DNA of 64,000 nucleotides. Source: Caenispirillum bisanense. GTDB taxonomy: Bacteria; Pseudomonadota; Alphaproteobacteria; Rhodospirillales; Rhodospirillaceae. The notes beneath the pieces are model-generated. The model saw only the letters and a program-made list of their open reading frames with translations. It was not told the origin of the DNA and did no database searches. Position numbers and translations under genes: made by a program. Positions 55,183 through 64,000 of this stretch are shown one piece after another; the stretch's first letter is position 1, and every line of letters begins with the position of its first letter. Location: positions 246,461 through 310,460 of the forward strand of contig NZ_OCNJ01000008.1 of assembly GCF_900230255.1 (NCBI RefSeq), read 5' to 3'.

Positions 55183-55589
55183 CGGTCTCTCCCTTGCAAT
55201 CCGATGACGCCATTGAAAGGGAGAAGCCGCCAGGAAACAGCCCGGGCAATCATACAGGGTGAGGTAAACCAGGGCTGTACGCAGATTGCGTAGTTCAACC
55301 GCTGATGCGAAAGTCGCTCAATCAGCTCGCAATAAGGATAGCGTCAGCACGCCTTATACGCGCCAACGCTACAAAAGTGCCAACTTCGGATGAAATGCAA
55401 GCGACTCCGCGCAGAGGGAGGGGCGCGTCGCAGCGCCGCGGCGCGGCCGAGGGGCCTGCGCACGGTCGGTCGGCGATGACGGGAACGTCACCGGCGGGGG
55501 GAGAGCGGGGATGGGGGCGCCGGCGGGCTCACCGGGCGCGGGGGCGGCCGGGCGCGTCCGGGGCCGTCAGTGTGCCGGCCGGCGGCCGA
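55183..55589. other. Non-coding gap between luxI and luxR
   Basis: 407 bases. The luxI side (to about 55420) is A+T-richer and holds the luxI promoter and palindrome. The rest, towards the luxR stop, is G+C-rich with no gene or repeat recognised. Confidence 0.55.
55249..55292 (-). promoter_or_regulatory. luxI promoter with lux-box-like palindrome
   Basis: TACGCA-GAT-TGCGTA (55278-55292) is a perfect 6-bp inverted repeat. A -10 TATGAT lies at 55249-55254 on the minus strand, giving a start near 55242 and placing the palindrome centre at about -43, the class II position of a LuxR activator that replaces the -35 contact. No good -35 hexamer is seen. Confidence 0.6.
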
Positions 55590-56312
55590 TCAGACCTGGA
55601 TCAGGCCGTGGCGGATGGCCTTGAGCACGGCCATGATGCGGGTGGAGGCCTGCAGCTTGCGCATGGCATTGGTGATGTGGAAATTCACCGACCGCTCGGA
55701 GATGTGCAGGATCTCGCTGATCGCCCAATTGCTCTTGCCGCGGGCGCTCCAGGTCAGGACCTCCCGCTCGCGGCCGGTGAGCGGCACGAAGTCGGGCACC
55801 TCCGGCTCGTTCTCCAGCAGCGCCTGATGGGCGATGTAGAACTGCGCGGCGAGCGCGCTGACGAGCCGCAGCTTGGCTGGATCCTCGAGCTCGCGCCCCT
55901 CGCCGGCGGCCGACAGCAGGGCGGTGGAGCCGCGCGGGCCGAACAGCGGCACGGTGACGCCGTGCGGCAGGCCGGCGATGCGGCATTCCTCCAGGATGGT
56001 CTGCTGGCGCGCCAGCAGGCCCTTCTGCGCCCGCACCTGTTCCCAGGTGAAGGCCCGCGGGCTGTGGCGGGCGAAGTGGTGCACCGGGTCGATGTCGGCG
56101 TAGCCCTGGCGGACGTAGTGGTCGGTCCATTCCTCGGGGAAGGTCAGCACGACGGCCAGGCAATCGAGGTCGCCCGTCTCCTGATAGCGGCTGACGTCGC
56201 TGAAGGCGGTGTAGGCGAAGCCGAGTCGTTCGACCGCGGCCGTCAGCAGGCGACGGATCTCGTCGGCGCTGTCGGCCTGCGTCGTGGCCTCCACGAAGTC
56301 TGCGACGGACAT
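55590..56312 (-). CDS. luxR: LuxR-family quorum-sensing transcriptional regulator
   Basis: The 240-residue protein has an autoinducer-binding domain (about 10-160) with the six LuxR signature residues: Trp62, Tyr66, Asp75, Pro76, Trp90 and Gly118. The LuxR-type HTH follows (LTGREREVLTWSARGKSNWAI; SVNFHITNAMRKL). It binds the signal made by the adjacent LuxI and most likely acts at the palindrome upstream of luxI. The ATG at 56312 fits the family length; the frame stays open to 56657. It reads towards luxI with both genes on the minus strand but separate promoters. Confidence 0.94.
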   Translation of the reverse strand: MSVADFVEATTQADSADEIRRLLTAAVERLGFAYTAFSDVSRYQETGDLDCLAVVLTFPEEWTDHYVRQGYADIDPVHHFARHSPRAFTWEQVRAQKGLLARQQTILEECRIAGLPHGVTVPLFGPRGSTALLSAAGEGRELEDPAKLRLVSALAAQFYIAHQALLENEPEVPDFVPLTGREREVLTWSARGKSNWAISEILHISERSVNFHITNAMRKLQASTRIMAVLKAIRHGLIQV

Positions 56313-56718
56313 TCCCGTTCCCCCGATCCTCGGCCCGGCCTGCGCCGCCGTGCTCCACCCCCCGGAAGAGCGCGCCGGCGGCCGGTGTCCCCGGCTGCCG
56401 CTGGCGGCGCGCGTCGCGCCGTCGGCCTTGCCGACCATAAACCGCGGCGACCGCCGGGGCAACGATTCGGCACCCGAACGGCGCTTTGCGACTTCCCGCT
56501 GTCGAGCCCTACACCCTTCCGCGCCCTTTACCGATACGGAAGTCGATAAAGCTTCGCGTTCGAGCACTACATAAGATTGCACGAGACGAGATTGATGTTT
56601 TCCTTCGACAACAAGTCTCATCCGCCGATTGCGTGGCCAAGATAAGACTTGCATCACCGGGAAATCAATAGGTAGTATTGGCTTCGGTTAAATAACCCGT
56701 CATTGCGAGGAAGTCCTA
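56313..56718. other. Non-coding gap between luxR and the second XRE gene
   Basis: 406 bases. The luxR side is G+C-rich. From 56540 to 56718 the sequence is unusually A+T-rich and holds the XRE promoter candidate. A spaced inverted repeat, CAAGTCT (56612-56618) and AGACTTG (56645-56651), flanks its -35. Confidence 0.55.
56649..56678 (+). promoter_or_regulatory. Promoter candidate of the second XRE gene
   Basis: -35 TTGCAT (56649-56654) and -10 TAGTAT (56673-56678), 18 bases apart, in an A+T-rich island. The right arm of the CAAGTCT/AGACTTG inverted repeat overlaps the -35, a plausible operator. Confidence 0.5.
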
Positions 56719-57126
56719 ATGCCCCTCCCCACGACCAACACGGCTCCTGCGGCGTCCGAAGAGGACGGCGTCCGCGAAGGTCATCCGCTCGATCGCCACG
56801 TCGGCCGCCGCGTGCGCCTGCGCCGCACCCTGCTCGGCCTGACGCAGCAGGAGCTGGGCGAGCAGATCGGCGTCACCTTCCAGCAGATCCAGAAGTACGA
56901 GCGCGGTACCAACCGCATCTCGGCCTCCCGCCTGTGGGAGATCGCGCGCGTCCTGAAGGTGCCGGTGTCGTTCTTCTTCGAGGATTTCCGCGAGGACGAC
57001 GATGCGGCCCACGAGACGGAGGAGAACGCCATCTCCACCGAGGAACTGCGCCTGCTCGTGGCCTTCAACCGCCTGAACAAGAAGCAGCAGACGGCCATCC
57101 TCGCCTTCCTCGAAGGCAGCAGCTGA
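56719..57126 (+). CDS. XRE-family helix-turn-helix regulator (quorum-sensing-adjacent paralogue)
   Basis: The 135-residue protein has an XRE domain at about 28-85 (RVRLRRTLLGLTQQELGEQIG; FQQIQKYERGTNRI; VLKVPVSFFFEDF) and an acidic linker before a short helical tail. The DNA-binding half is nearly the same as that of the protein at 48584-49084, showing a duplication. The position between luxR and a rubredoxin gives no firm target. The ATG at 56719 follows GAGGAAGTCCTA at good spacing. Confidence 0.88.
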   Translation: MPLPTTNTAPAASEEDGVREGHPLDRHVGRRVRLRRTLLGLTQQELGEQIGVTFQQIQKYERGTNRISASRLWEIARVLKVPVSFFFEDFREDDDAAHETEENAISTEELRLLVAFNRLNKKQQTAILAFLEGSS

Positions 57127-57200
57127 TCGCGCCGCCCGCCGCCGCGCCCCGGGGAGGGAGGCGCTGCGGCGGGCGAGTCGCCACGGCCGACGACATGCGA

Positions 57201-57230
57201 AGGGCGGCCTCTGGCAAGGCCGCCCTGTCT
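57201..57230 (+). terminator. Hairpin terminator after the second XRE gene
   Basis: AGGGCGGCC (57201-57209) pairs with GGCCGCCCT (57218-57226) around an eight-base loop, 75 bases after the stop; the T-tract is short. Confidence 0.55.
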
Positions 57231-57320
57231 GCGTTCACCGCCGCGTCGGGACCGGCGGGGGGATGCGGGGGGATCGATCCCTCCGCGACGGTGAACGACT
57301 CCGCTCCTCGACCGCCGCCC

Positions 57321-57653
57321 TCAGGCGTCGAGCGGCCGGAAGAATGGCTTGCCCGAGCCGCAGAACGGGCATTTCCAGTCGTGCGGCAGATCCTCGAAGG
57401 CGACGCCGGCGGGGATCGGGTGTTCGGGATGGGCGATGTTGTCGGCGTCGCCGACGGCCGGATCGTAGACGAAGGGGTCGCAGTCGGCGTTGGTGCACAC
57501 CCACTTGCCGGTCGCCTGTTCAGCCGCCGCGGCGCGCCGTCCGCCCGGCACCGCATAGCTGACGGCGAGCGACCCGAGCACCAGGTTCAGCACCCCGACG
57601 AAGCGGCGCCGCGTGGTCGGTCTCGCGATGATCGCCGCAGCGAGGTTTCCCAT
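57321..57653 (-). CDS. Rubredoxin with N-terminal Tat-type signal/anchor
   Basis: The 110-residue iron protein has a twin-arginine-like start ([19 protein letters not shown], residues 13-31) and an alanine-rich possible cleavage site. A rubredoxin domain follows with iron ligands Cys53, Cys58, Cys95 and Cys98. The first pair is spaced C-x4-C instead of the usual C-x2-C. Rubredoxins are normally cytosolic electron carriers, so export or membrane anchoring in folded form is unusual. The ATG at 57653 has GGGAGGA at ideal spacing; a longer frame to 57836 is rejected. The redox partner is unknown. Confidence 0.82.
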   Translation of the reverse strand: MGNLAAAIIARPTTRRRFVGVLNLVLGSLAVSYAVPGGRRAAAAEQATGKWVCTNADCDPFVYDPAVGDADNIAHPEHPIPAGVAFEDLPHDWKCPFCGSGKPFFRPLDA

Positions 57654-57813
57654 GACGTTCCTCCCCTTCGTGTCCCCGAAAGTGTCGAGCAGTTGCCCAC
57701 GGGAAGGAAGTGACGATGCCGTGACAACGCTGTGGCGAAAGGGGTCGCGCGCAGCTCCCACGGGCTTAGGCGCTGCGCCTATCGGCCGCCGGCGCGGGGT
57801 GGTGAGGAACGAC

Positions 57814-57842
57814 TTGCGTCCGGCGCCGCGGCGCATTAGCGT
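57814..57842 (+). promoter_or_regulatory. Promoter candidate of tRNA-Leu
   Basis: -35 TTGCGT (57814-57819) and -10 TAGCGT (57837-57842), 17 bases apart; the transcript would begin about 18 bases before the tRNA. Confidence 0.5.
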
Positions 57843-57866
57843 CGCCCCGCAACCTGTCCAGGTGCC

Positions 57867-57953
57867 GCCCGCTTGGCGGAATCGGTAGACGCAGCGGACT
57901 TAAAATCCGTTGTCCTTTCGGACGTGCCGGTTCGAGTCCGGCAGCGGGCACCA
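57867..57953 (+). tRNA. tRNA-Leu (anticodon TAA)
   Basis: The 87-base class II tRNA has a long variable arm. The acceptor stem is GCCCGCT/AGCGGGC, the anticodon loop is CTTAAAA with TAA, the T-arm is GGTTCGAGTCC, and CCA is encoded. It reads the rare UUA/UUG leucine codons. A lower-G+C two-gene module follows, but no integrase or duplicated tRNA end was seen. Confidence 0.97.
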
Positions 57954-58127
57954 GTGGGAGAGTGCTGGGGGCGGGTCAGGTGCGCGTGGTAGGAAGGCGT
58001 TCTGGCAAGGCGCGGGCAGAGCATCCGACTGCGCAGAATGCGGGAAATCGGTGTGGAGCGGGATGGCCCCGCCTTCTTGCCGACGCTGTGGGTCACCCCG
58101 AGAAACCAGTAAGCTACCTGACCTCGC

Positions 58128-58156
58128 TTGACACCCACTCGAGCCTTACCGATTAA
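58128..58156 (+). promoter_or_regulatory. Promoter candidate of the HEPN module, possibly leaderless
   Basis: A consensus -35 TTGACA (58128-58133) is followed after 17 bases by GATTAA (58151-58156). Transcription would start at about 58163-58164, at the first ATG of the next gene. Confidence 0.5.
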
Positions 58157-58163
58157 TCAAGGC

Positions 58164-58886
58164 ATGGCACAAGCAGCTATCAGCATGGGCGACTTCGACA
58201 CCCGCGACCTGGACGCATCGACCGGGCGGATGCGGCGCGTGCTGACCCTCATTCACGACAAAGCTCCGTCTGAACAGATCGATCCCGAACTGGATGAGAT
58301 GGAGCGAGGAGCGGCTGCGCTTGTGCTGCGCTTCGAGGCGAGCGTCCTGTCACGATTGGCCATGAGCCTCACGGCGGTCGAGGGCGGTATTCCGCTCAAG
58401 ACCGATACGCTGCTCGGCAAGTGGGAACAGGTGGACCACGTAAATGCTGTCCTCCTTGATGTGCTCAAGTTCGCTCGGCGCCTCAAGTCTCAGGTTAAGG
58501 AGGCCCGCCTACGCGGGCGCATCACCCGGTTCATAGACGTGACGGAAAAGGTTCTGGCCGACAAGAAGCGGATCGGAAGCCGTTTTCGAGAGGAAGTGAA
58601 GAGGCTGGGGGCGGCTGATACCGGGTCGGCGCCAGAGCGACAGTCGGCGATCTTGTACATGGCCGCGCTCAGCCGACGCGGCGTCGAGCCGAAGCTGCTG
58701 GACTTGGCTCTGGAAGACGGAATAGTGACTCCGATAGTCGGCGCTGTTCCGCCGAGGCACATTGCGGAGGACTCCGCCAAGCTACTGGCGTTCGAGGACG
58801 GCATCCATGATGAAGTGGAACGCGCGGCGCCGCACCTCATGGGGCGTACGGTAATCTGGTGGATGAATGCCGACGCGCCCGCATGA
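58164..58886 (+). CDS. Hypothetical protein, partner of HEPN-like gene
   Basis: No family is recognised. The 240-residue soluble protein is mainly helical, with a regular central stretch (LLDVLKFARRLKSQVKEARLR; FIDVTEKVLADKKRIGSRF) and a C-terminal part with VGAVPPRHIAEDSAKLLAFE and ending in GRTVIWWMN. Start is uncertain: ATG at 58164, ATG at 58185, or TTG at 58128, the last inside the promoter. Its 3' end overlaps the HEPN-like gene by 20 bases, so the two act together. Codon choice is less G+C-biased than in neighbours, suggesting transfer. Confidence 0.7.
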   Translation: MAQAAISMGDFDTRDLDASTGRMRRVLTLIHDKAPSEQIDPELDEMERGAAALVLRFEASVLSRLAMSLTAVEGGIPLKTDTLLGKWEQVDHVNAVLLDVLKFARRLKSQVKEARLRGRITRFIDVTEKVLADKKRIGSRFREEVKRLGAADTGSAPERQSAILYMAALSRRGVEPKLLDLALEDGIVTPIVGAVPPRHIAEDSAKLLAFEDGIHDEVERAAPHLMGRTVIWWMNADAPA

Positions 58887-59223
58887 ACTCGTAGCCGCCG
58901 CCAAGGCCTTGTCGAAGCTGGATGGTGAAGTGTTTCGCAGGGCGGCGGTGCACCAAGCCTACTATGGCGTTTACCATCTCGCCTGCGAGGCTCTCGGGCT
59001 TGATCCGGTGAACCGTTATGCTGAGGCTAAGCATCGGGACGTCATCGACGCGGTCGAAAAGGCGCCGCCGGGTTCAGCGAGACTGCATCGGATGAAGCGT
59101 TACATGCGAAAACTGAAACGTCTTCGTGCCGTAGCCGACTACGATCTGGCCTCGCCTCTCACTGATCTGCAGGCGCGCAATGCCGTCGAGATGGCTGAAA
59201 GCATAATCACGGCGCCTCTATGA
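58867..59223 (+). CDS. HEPN-like small protein
   Basis: The 118-residue helical protein has features of HEPN domains: FRRAAVHQAYYGVYHLACEAL near residues 22-42 (the AYY...H pattern, with an R-x4-H) and the late LKRLRAVADYDLAS. Many HEPN proteins are toxin RNases or their partners in toxin-antitoxin and abortive-infection modules. The match is by eye. It overlaps the upstream unknown gene, which could be its antidote or partner. The base composition is again lower in G+C than in surrounding genes. Confidence 0.6.
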   Translation: MPTRPHELVAAAKALSKLDGEVFRRAAVHQAYYGVYHLACEALGLDPVNRYAEAKHRDVIDAVEKAPPGSARLHRMKRYMRKLKRLRAVADYDLASPLTDLQARNAVEMAESIITAPL

Positions 59224-59340
59224 CGGGGAATGCGTCCCGCGCCGGCCGGCGTGACGCGGAAGGTTACTGTGGGCCCACGACAGCTCCTAAGCCATCCCCG
59301 CCCGTCGACCGGCTGGCCGCAACGCCCTTCGAATAACCAA

Positions 59341-59370
59341 CAGCCCCGCCGGATCGCTCCGGCGGGGCTG
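59341..59370 (-). terminator. Intrinsic terminator of pckG
   Basis: A perfect 13-bp stem (CAGCCCCGCCGGA / TCCGGCGGGGCTG) with a four-base loop lies 25 bases beyond the pckG stop, followed on the minus strand by TTGGTTATT. Confidence 0.8.
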
Positions 59371-59394
59371 CTGTCTACGCACAGGCGACGACCC

Positions 59395-61230
<1,836 letters not shown>

Positions 61231-61647
61231 TACGGGTCTCCAATACCGACAATCGCCCAGCCGCCCGTCGCGTCCCGGCGGCCGAGTCGGAACTCACCTC
61301 TCGTCTGCGTTCGGATTCTGCGGCGCGGGGGACCGGAAACGACGGGCCGGAACCGGACACGACGCGGCGACGGGACCACGGGGTGAACTCACCCCTTCGG
61401 GTCGTGGCTGCACCGGTGTCGCCTCCCTCGTTTCCTGCTCCCCGGGAGCGGTCGCGATCCGACCTTCCCGGCGAGACGTACAGTAAGTCCGCACACCATA
61501 AGACGGCATTGTCGCCTCGGCAACGGGGCAGACGTTATGCTTCGGCGACATGCAGTCCGATCGTATGCATCCTGTGGGAGAAAACTCCGGGAGAGCAACG
61601 CCGGTTCCATCGCCCGTCCCGTCTTCCCACACCGCCGGGGAGTCCCC
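61231..61647. other. Non-coding divergent gap between pckG and the ZIP gene
   Basis: 417 bases. It holds a pckG promoter candidate at 61495-61523 and the long pckG leader, including the hairpin GGGGTGA-ACT-CACCCC region at 61379-61396. The ZIP side has no convincing promoter beyond a good ribosome site. Confidence 0.55.
61495..61523 (-). promoter_or_regulatory. pckG promoter candidate
   Basis: On the minus strand, -35 TTGCCG (61518-61523) and -10 TATGGT (61495-61500) with a 17-base spacer. The transcript would start near 61488. Confidence 0.5.
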
Positions 61648-62460
61648 GTGTCCGACCTCGTCGCTGCCCTGAACACCCTGCCGCTGGTCACCCTCGGCGT
61701 CATCGCCAGCCTCATCGCCGGGTCCGCCGCCGGCATCGGCGCCCTGCCGGTGCTGGTGCTGCGGCGCATCACCCAGCGGCAGCAGGACGTCATGCTCGGC
61801 TTCTCCGCCGGCGTCATGCTGGCGGCGACGGCCTTTTCGCTGCTGCTGCCGGGGGTGGAGGCGGCGACGGTCCTGCACGGCCATGCGCTGGTCGGCTTCC
61901 TGGTGGTCGCCGCCGGCACGCTGCTCGGCGCCGCCGGCTTGTGGGCGGTGCACGGGGCGCTGCCGCACGAACACCTGGTCACCGGGCCGCAGCACGTCGA
62001 CGGCCGCCAGGTCAAGCGCCTGTGGCTGTTCGTCATCGCCATCACCCTGCACAACTTTCCGGAAGGCCTCGCGGTCGGAGTCGGCTTCGGCGGCGGCAAC
62101 GTGGAGAACGGCGTGACGCTCACCCTCGGCATCTTCCTGCAGAACCTGCCGGAGGGCCTGGTGGTGGCGCTGTCCATGCTGGCGCTCGGCTATGCCCCGC
62201 TGCCGGCGGCGGGCATCGCCCTGGCGACGGGGGCGGTGGAGAGCGTCGGCGGCTTCCTCGGCGCCGGGATGGTGGCGGTGGCCGAGCCGGTGCTGCCGTG
62301 GGGCCTCGCCATGGCCGGCGGCGCCATGCTGTTCGTGGTGAGCAACGAGATCATCCCGGAAACCCACCGCAACGGCAACGCGACCGCCGCCACCTTCGGC
62401 CTGACGGTGGGATTCCTGCTGATGATGGGGCTCGACGTCGGCCTCGGCGTCACCGGCTGA
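61648..62460 (+). CDS. ZIP-family divalent metal transporter
   Basis: This inner-membrane carrier brings in zinc, iron or manganese. The 270 residues have eight predicted helices. The two metal-binding signatures are HNFPEGLAVGVGFGGG in helix 4 and QNLPEGLVVALSML in helix 5, the usual binuclear site. GTG at 61648 has GGGGAG six bases upstream and is chosen over 61537. It converges with coaA, leaving 12 bases. Confidence 0.9.
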   Translation: MSDLVAALNTLPLVTLGVIASLIAGSAAGIGALPVLVLRRITQRQQDVMLGFSAGVMLAATAFSLLLPGVEAATVLHGHALVGFLVVAAGTLLGAAGLWAVHGALPHEHLVTGPQHVDGRQVKRLWLFVIAITLHNFPEGLAVGVGFGGGNVENGVTLTLGIFLQNLPEGLVVALSMLALGYAPLPAAGIALATGAVESVGGFLGAGMVAVAEPVLPWGLAMAGGAMLFVVSNEIIPETHRNGNATAATFGLTVGFLLMMGLDVGLGVTG

Positions 62461-62472
62461 CCGCGAGGGAGG

Positions 62473-63423
62473 TCACACCCGCCGCAGCCACACCTCGTAG
62501 ACGCCGTGGTCGGGGCCCTTGCGCAGCACGACGTCGGCGCGGGCGCGGGTCGGCAGCACGTTCTCCCGCAGGTTCACCAGGTTGATGGTTTCCCAGATGC
62601 GGGTGGCGGTGTCGCGCGCCTCGGCCTCGGAGACGGCGGCGTAGCGGTGGAAGTACGCCTGCGGGTCCTGGAAGGCGGTGGCCCGCAGGGCGAGGAAGCG
62701 CTCCAGGTACCAGCTGCGCAGCGCCTCTTCCTCGGCGTCCACGTATATGGAGAAGTCGAAGAAGTCGGACACGAAGGGGCGATGCTCGCCCTCGGCCGGC
62801 AGCGGCCCGACCTGCAGGACGTTCAGGCCCTCCAGGATGACGACCTCGGATTCCTCCACCGTCACCGTGGCGCCGGGCACCACGTCGTAGGTCTGGTGGC
62901 TGTAGACCGGCGCCTGCGCGGCGCGGCCGAGGCGGATGTCGGTGAGGAAGCCGATGAGCGCCTTCAGATCATAGGTGCCGGGAAAGCCCTTGCGGTTCAT
63001 CAGGCCGCGCTCGGCCAGCACGGCGTTGGGCAGCAGGAAGCCGTCGGTGGGCACCAGCGCCACCCTGCGGCCCTCGGCGCGCAGCAGGGCCGCAAGCACG
63101 CGGGCGGAGGTGCTCTTGCCGACGGCGACGCTGCCGGCCATGCCGACGATGAAGGGGCCGTGGCGCTCGACGCGGCGCGACAGCTCGGCGCGGCGGCGGC
63201 GCAGGTCCCAGCGGGCGCCCATGTGGGTGACCAGCAGCTCGACCAGCGGCATGTAGACGCGCTCGACGTCGGTCAGGGTGAGCGGCTCGTTGAGGCCGCG
63301 CAGGCGCTCCACGTCTGCCGGCTCCAGCGGCGGGGTGAGCCCGCCCCAGCCGGCCGCCCAGTCGGCGACGGAAAAGCGATCGAACAGCGGCCCCACGGTG
63401 CCGCTTCCGGAAACCAGCGTCAC
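62473..63423 (-). CDS. coaA: Pantothenate kinase CoaA (type I)
   Basis: CoaA phosphorylates pantothenate, the controlling step of coenzyme A synthesis. The 316 residues equal the E. coli enzyme in length and have the P-loop GMAGSVAVGKSTSARVL, ALVPTDGFLLPN, and the GLNVLQVG and DFFDFSIYVDAE motifs. GTG at 63423 has GGGAGGGA at ideal spacing; the ATG at 63516 would add 31 residues without family match. Confidence 0.95.
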   Translation of the reverse strand: MTLVSGSGTVGPLFDRFSVADWAAGWGGLTPPLEPADVERLRGLNEPLTLTDVERVYMPLVELLVTHMGARWDLRRRRAELSRRVERHGPFIVGMAGSVAVGKSTSARVLAALLRAEGRRVALVPTDGFLLPNAVLAERGLMNRKGFPGTYDLKALIGFLTDIRLGRAAQAPVYSHQTYDVVPGATVTVEESEVVILEGLNVLQVGPLPAEGEHRPFVSDFFDFSIYVDAEEEALRSWYLERFLALRATAFQDPQAYFHRYAAVSEAEARDTATRIWETINLVNLRENVLPTRARADVVLRKGPDHGVYEVWLRRV

Positions 63424-63579
63424 GGGTCGTCCCTCCCAAGCGCGCGCGGCCGGCCCGCCGAGGCCCCACACCTTCGGGCGGCCGCGCGCGCCAGCATGAT
63501 CCTTCGCACCCGTCATGGCAATATTCCGCTGGGCCGCGGCGACGGCCGCGTCGTGGGCGGCTCGGCCGTTCGTCTCCCC

Positions 63580-63608
63580 TTGCGCCCTCGCGCGGGCCTG
63601 CCTATAAC
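63580..63608 (+). promoter_or_regulatory. Promoter of tRNA-Gly(CCC)
   Basis: -35 TTGCGC (63580-63585) and -10 TATAAC (63603-63608), 17 bases apart, 30 bases before the tRNA. Confidence 0.65.
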
Positions 63609-63637
63609 ATCCGAACGCGCCGGTTCGCTGGCGGGAC

Positions 63638-63712
63638 GCGGGTGTAGTTCAGTGGTAGAACGACAGCTTCCCAAGCTGTATGTCGTGGGTTCGATTCCCA
63701 TCACCCGCTCCA
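63638..63712 (+). tRNA. tRNA-Gly (anticodon CCC)
   Basis: The 75-base cloverleaf includes the encoded CCA. The acceptor stem is GCGGGTG/CACCCGC with a G-T wobble position, the anticodon loop is TTCCCAA, and the T-arm is GGTTCGATTCC. It reads GGG codons. Confidence 0.96.
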
Positions 63713-63813
63713 AACCTCTCCTCCTTCTGGGACGACAGGCACATCCGGCTCCGGCCGGCGCATGGCGTTTTCCAGGGTGCGGAGGCAGTTTCACGGAACG
63801 GTAAAAAAGGGTG

Positions 63814-63842
63814 TTGACTCACCCCGCCCCGTCCCGTAGAAA
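63814..63842 (+). promoter_or_regulatory. Tandem strong promoter 1 (probable rRNA operon P1)
   Basis: -35 TTGACT (63814-63819), exactly 17 bases, -10 TAGAAA (63837-63842), followed by CCGCGCCTCC. An A-run (GTAAAAAAGG) lies just upstream, like an UP element. Confidence 0.7.
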
Positions 63843-63915
63843 CCGCGCCTCCCGACGACGCGGTCGACGCCGACAGGCAGCGAAAACGAAGTCGGGGCAG
63901 CCGGAAAAAAACCGG

Positions 63916-63944
63916 TTGACAGGGTGGCCGGCCCCGAGTAGAAA
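63916..63944 (+). promoter_or_regulatory. Tandem strong promoter 2 (probable rRNA operon P2)
   Basis: -35 TTGACA (63916-63921), exactly 17 bases, -10 TAGAAA (63939-63944), followed by CCGGCCTCC. An A-run (GGAAAAAAACC) precedes it. No gene begins before the window ends; a 16S rRNA gene is expected just beyond. Confidence 0.7.
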
Positions 63945-64000
63945 CCGGCCTCCTTCAGCGGGGCGGAGCAAGTCTCCAAGTCGCTGAAAGAAAAGAGAAA

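Noticed and set aside
55305..56549. 414-codon plus-strand frame opposite luxR
   Set aside because: Antisense to luxR, which retains all signature residues.
57867..59225. Integrated element using tRNA-Leu as attachment site
   Set aside because: The lower-G+C genes would fit, but no integrase gene and no repeat of the tRNA 3' end were found downstream.

Overview
The window is very G+C-rich, densely coding chromosomal DNA from an alphaproteobacterium, most likely a Rhodospirillales-type free-living species. The evidence is the gene order tsaB-rimI-tusA-mucR-fur-olsB-olsA-miaB-phoH-ybeY-corC-lnt-(XRE)-metK-trmB, which is characteristic of that class, together with a Ros/MucR regulator, ornithine-lipid genes and the bifunctional malic enzyme MaeB. 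No replicon origin, insertion sequence, CRISPR array or prophage was seen. The window starts inside a sensor kinase gene and ends in what looks like the promoter region of a ribosomal RNA operon.

Layout. 1-6.3 kb: truncated membrane histidine kinase, maeB, a small unknown gene and divergent mutS. 6.3-14.2 kb: a palindromic repeat cluster, a periplasmic ankyrin protein, two cobalamin genes (cobK, cbiD), a Bcr-type exporter, gmhA, a glutaredoxin, a SPOR-domain protein, a Ktr/Trk potassium uptake pair and tRNA-Gly(GCC). 14.4-24.9 kb: cnoX-type thioredoxin, Lon-N-domain protein, two tiny proteins, queF, dapB, an O-antigen ligase-like protein, a conserved unknown, truA, an SMR pump, a hydrolase, chaC and an MFS carrier. 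24.9-30.4 kb: yraN and rsmI divergent from an LpoA-like lipoprotein, a gamma-glutamyltransferase homologue and manC/xanB. 30.4-35.5 kb: one 1,696-residue FecR/Asp-rich/RTX protein, whose middle kilobase is visibly more A+T-rich. 35.7-51.8 kb: glycosyltransferase, nitroreductase, D-Ala-D-Ala dipeptidase, then the core block named above and a GFA protein.

51.9-59.2 kb is the accessory part: a DMT transporter, a PhyH-type dioxygenase, four 31-bp tandem hairpin repeats, two related microproteins translationally chained to luxI, a lux-box-like palindrome in the luxI promoter, luxR, a second XRE regulator paralogous to the one before metK, a Tat-type rubredoxin, tRNA-Leu(TAA), and a two-gene module of an unknown protein overlapping a HEPN-like protein. 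59.4-64.0 kb: a GTP-type PEP carboxykinase, a ZIP transporter, coaA, tRNA-Gly(CCC) and two tandem strong promoters.

Functional links. The quorum-sensing set (LuxI, LuxR, two microproteins, dioxygenase) looks like one regulated unit. gmhA, manC, the O-antigen ligase, the glycosyltransferase and the RTX protein all serve the cell surface. The miaB-lnt run is a single overlapping operon for RNA maturation and envelope maintenance. Start sites below were chosen from ribosome-binding sites, stop/start overlaps and family N-termini, and many differ from the longest possible reading frame.
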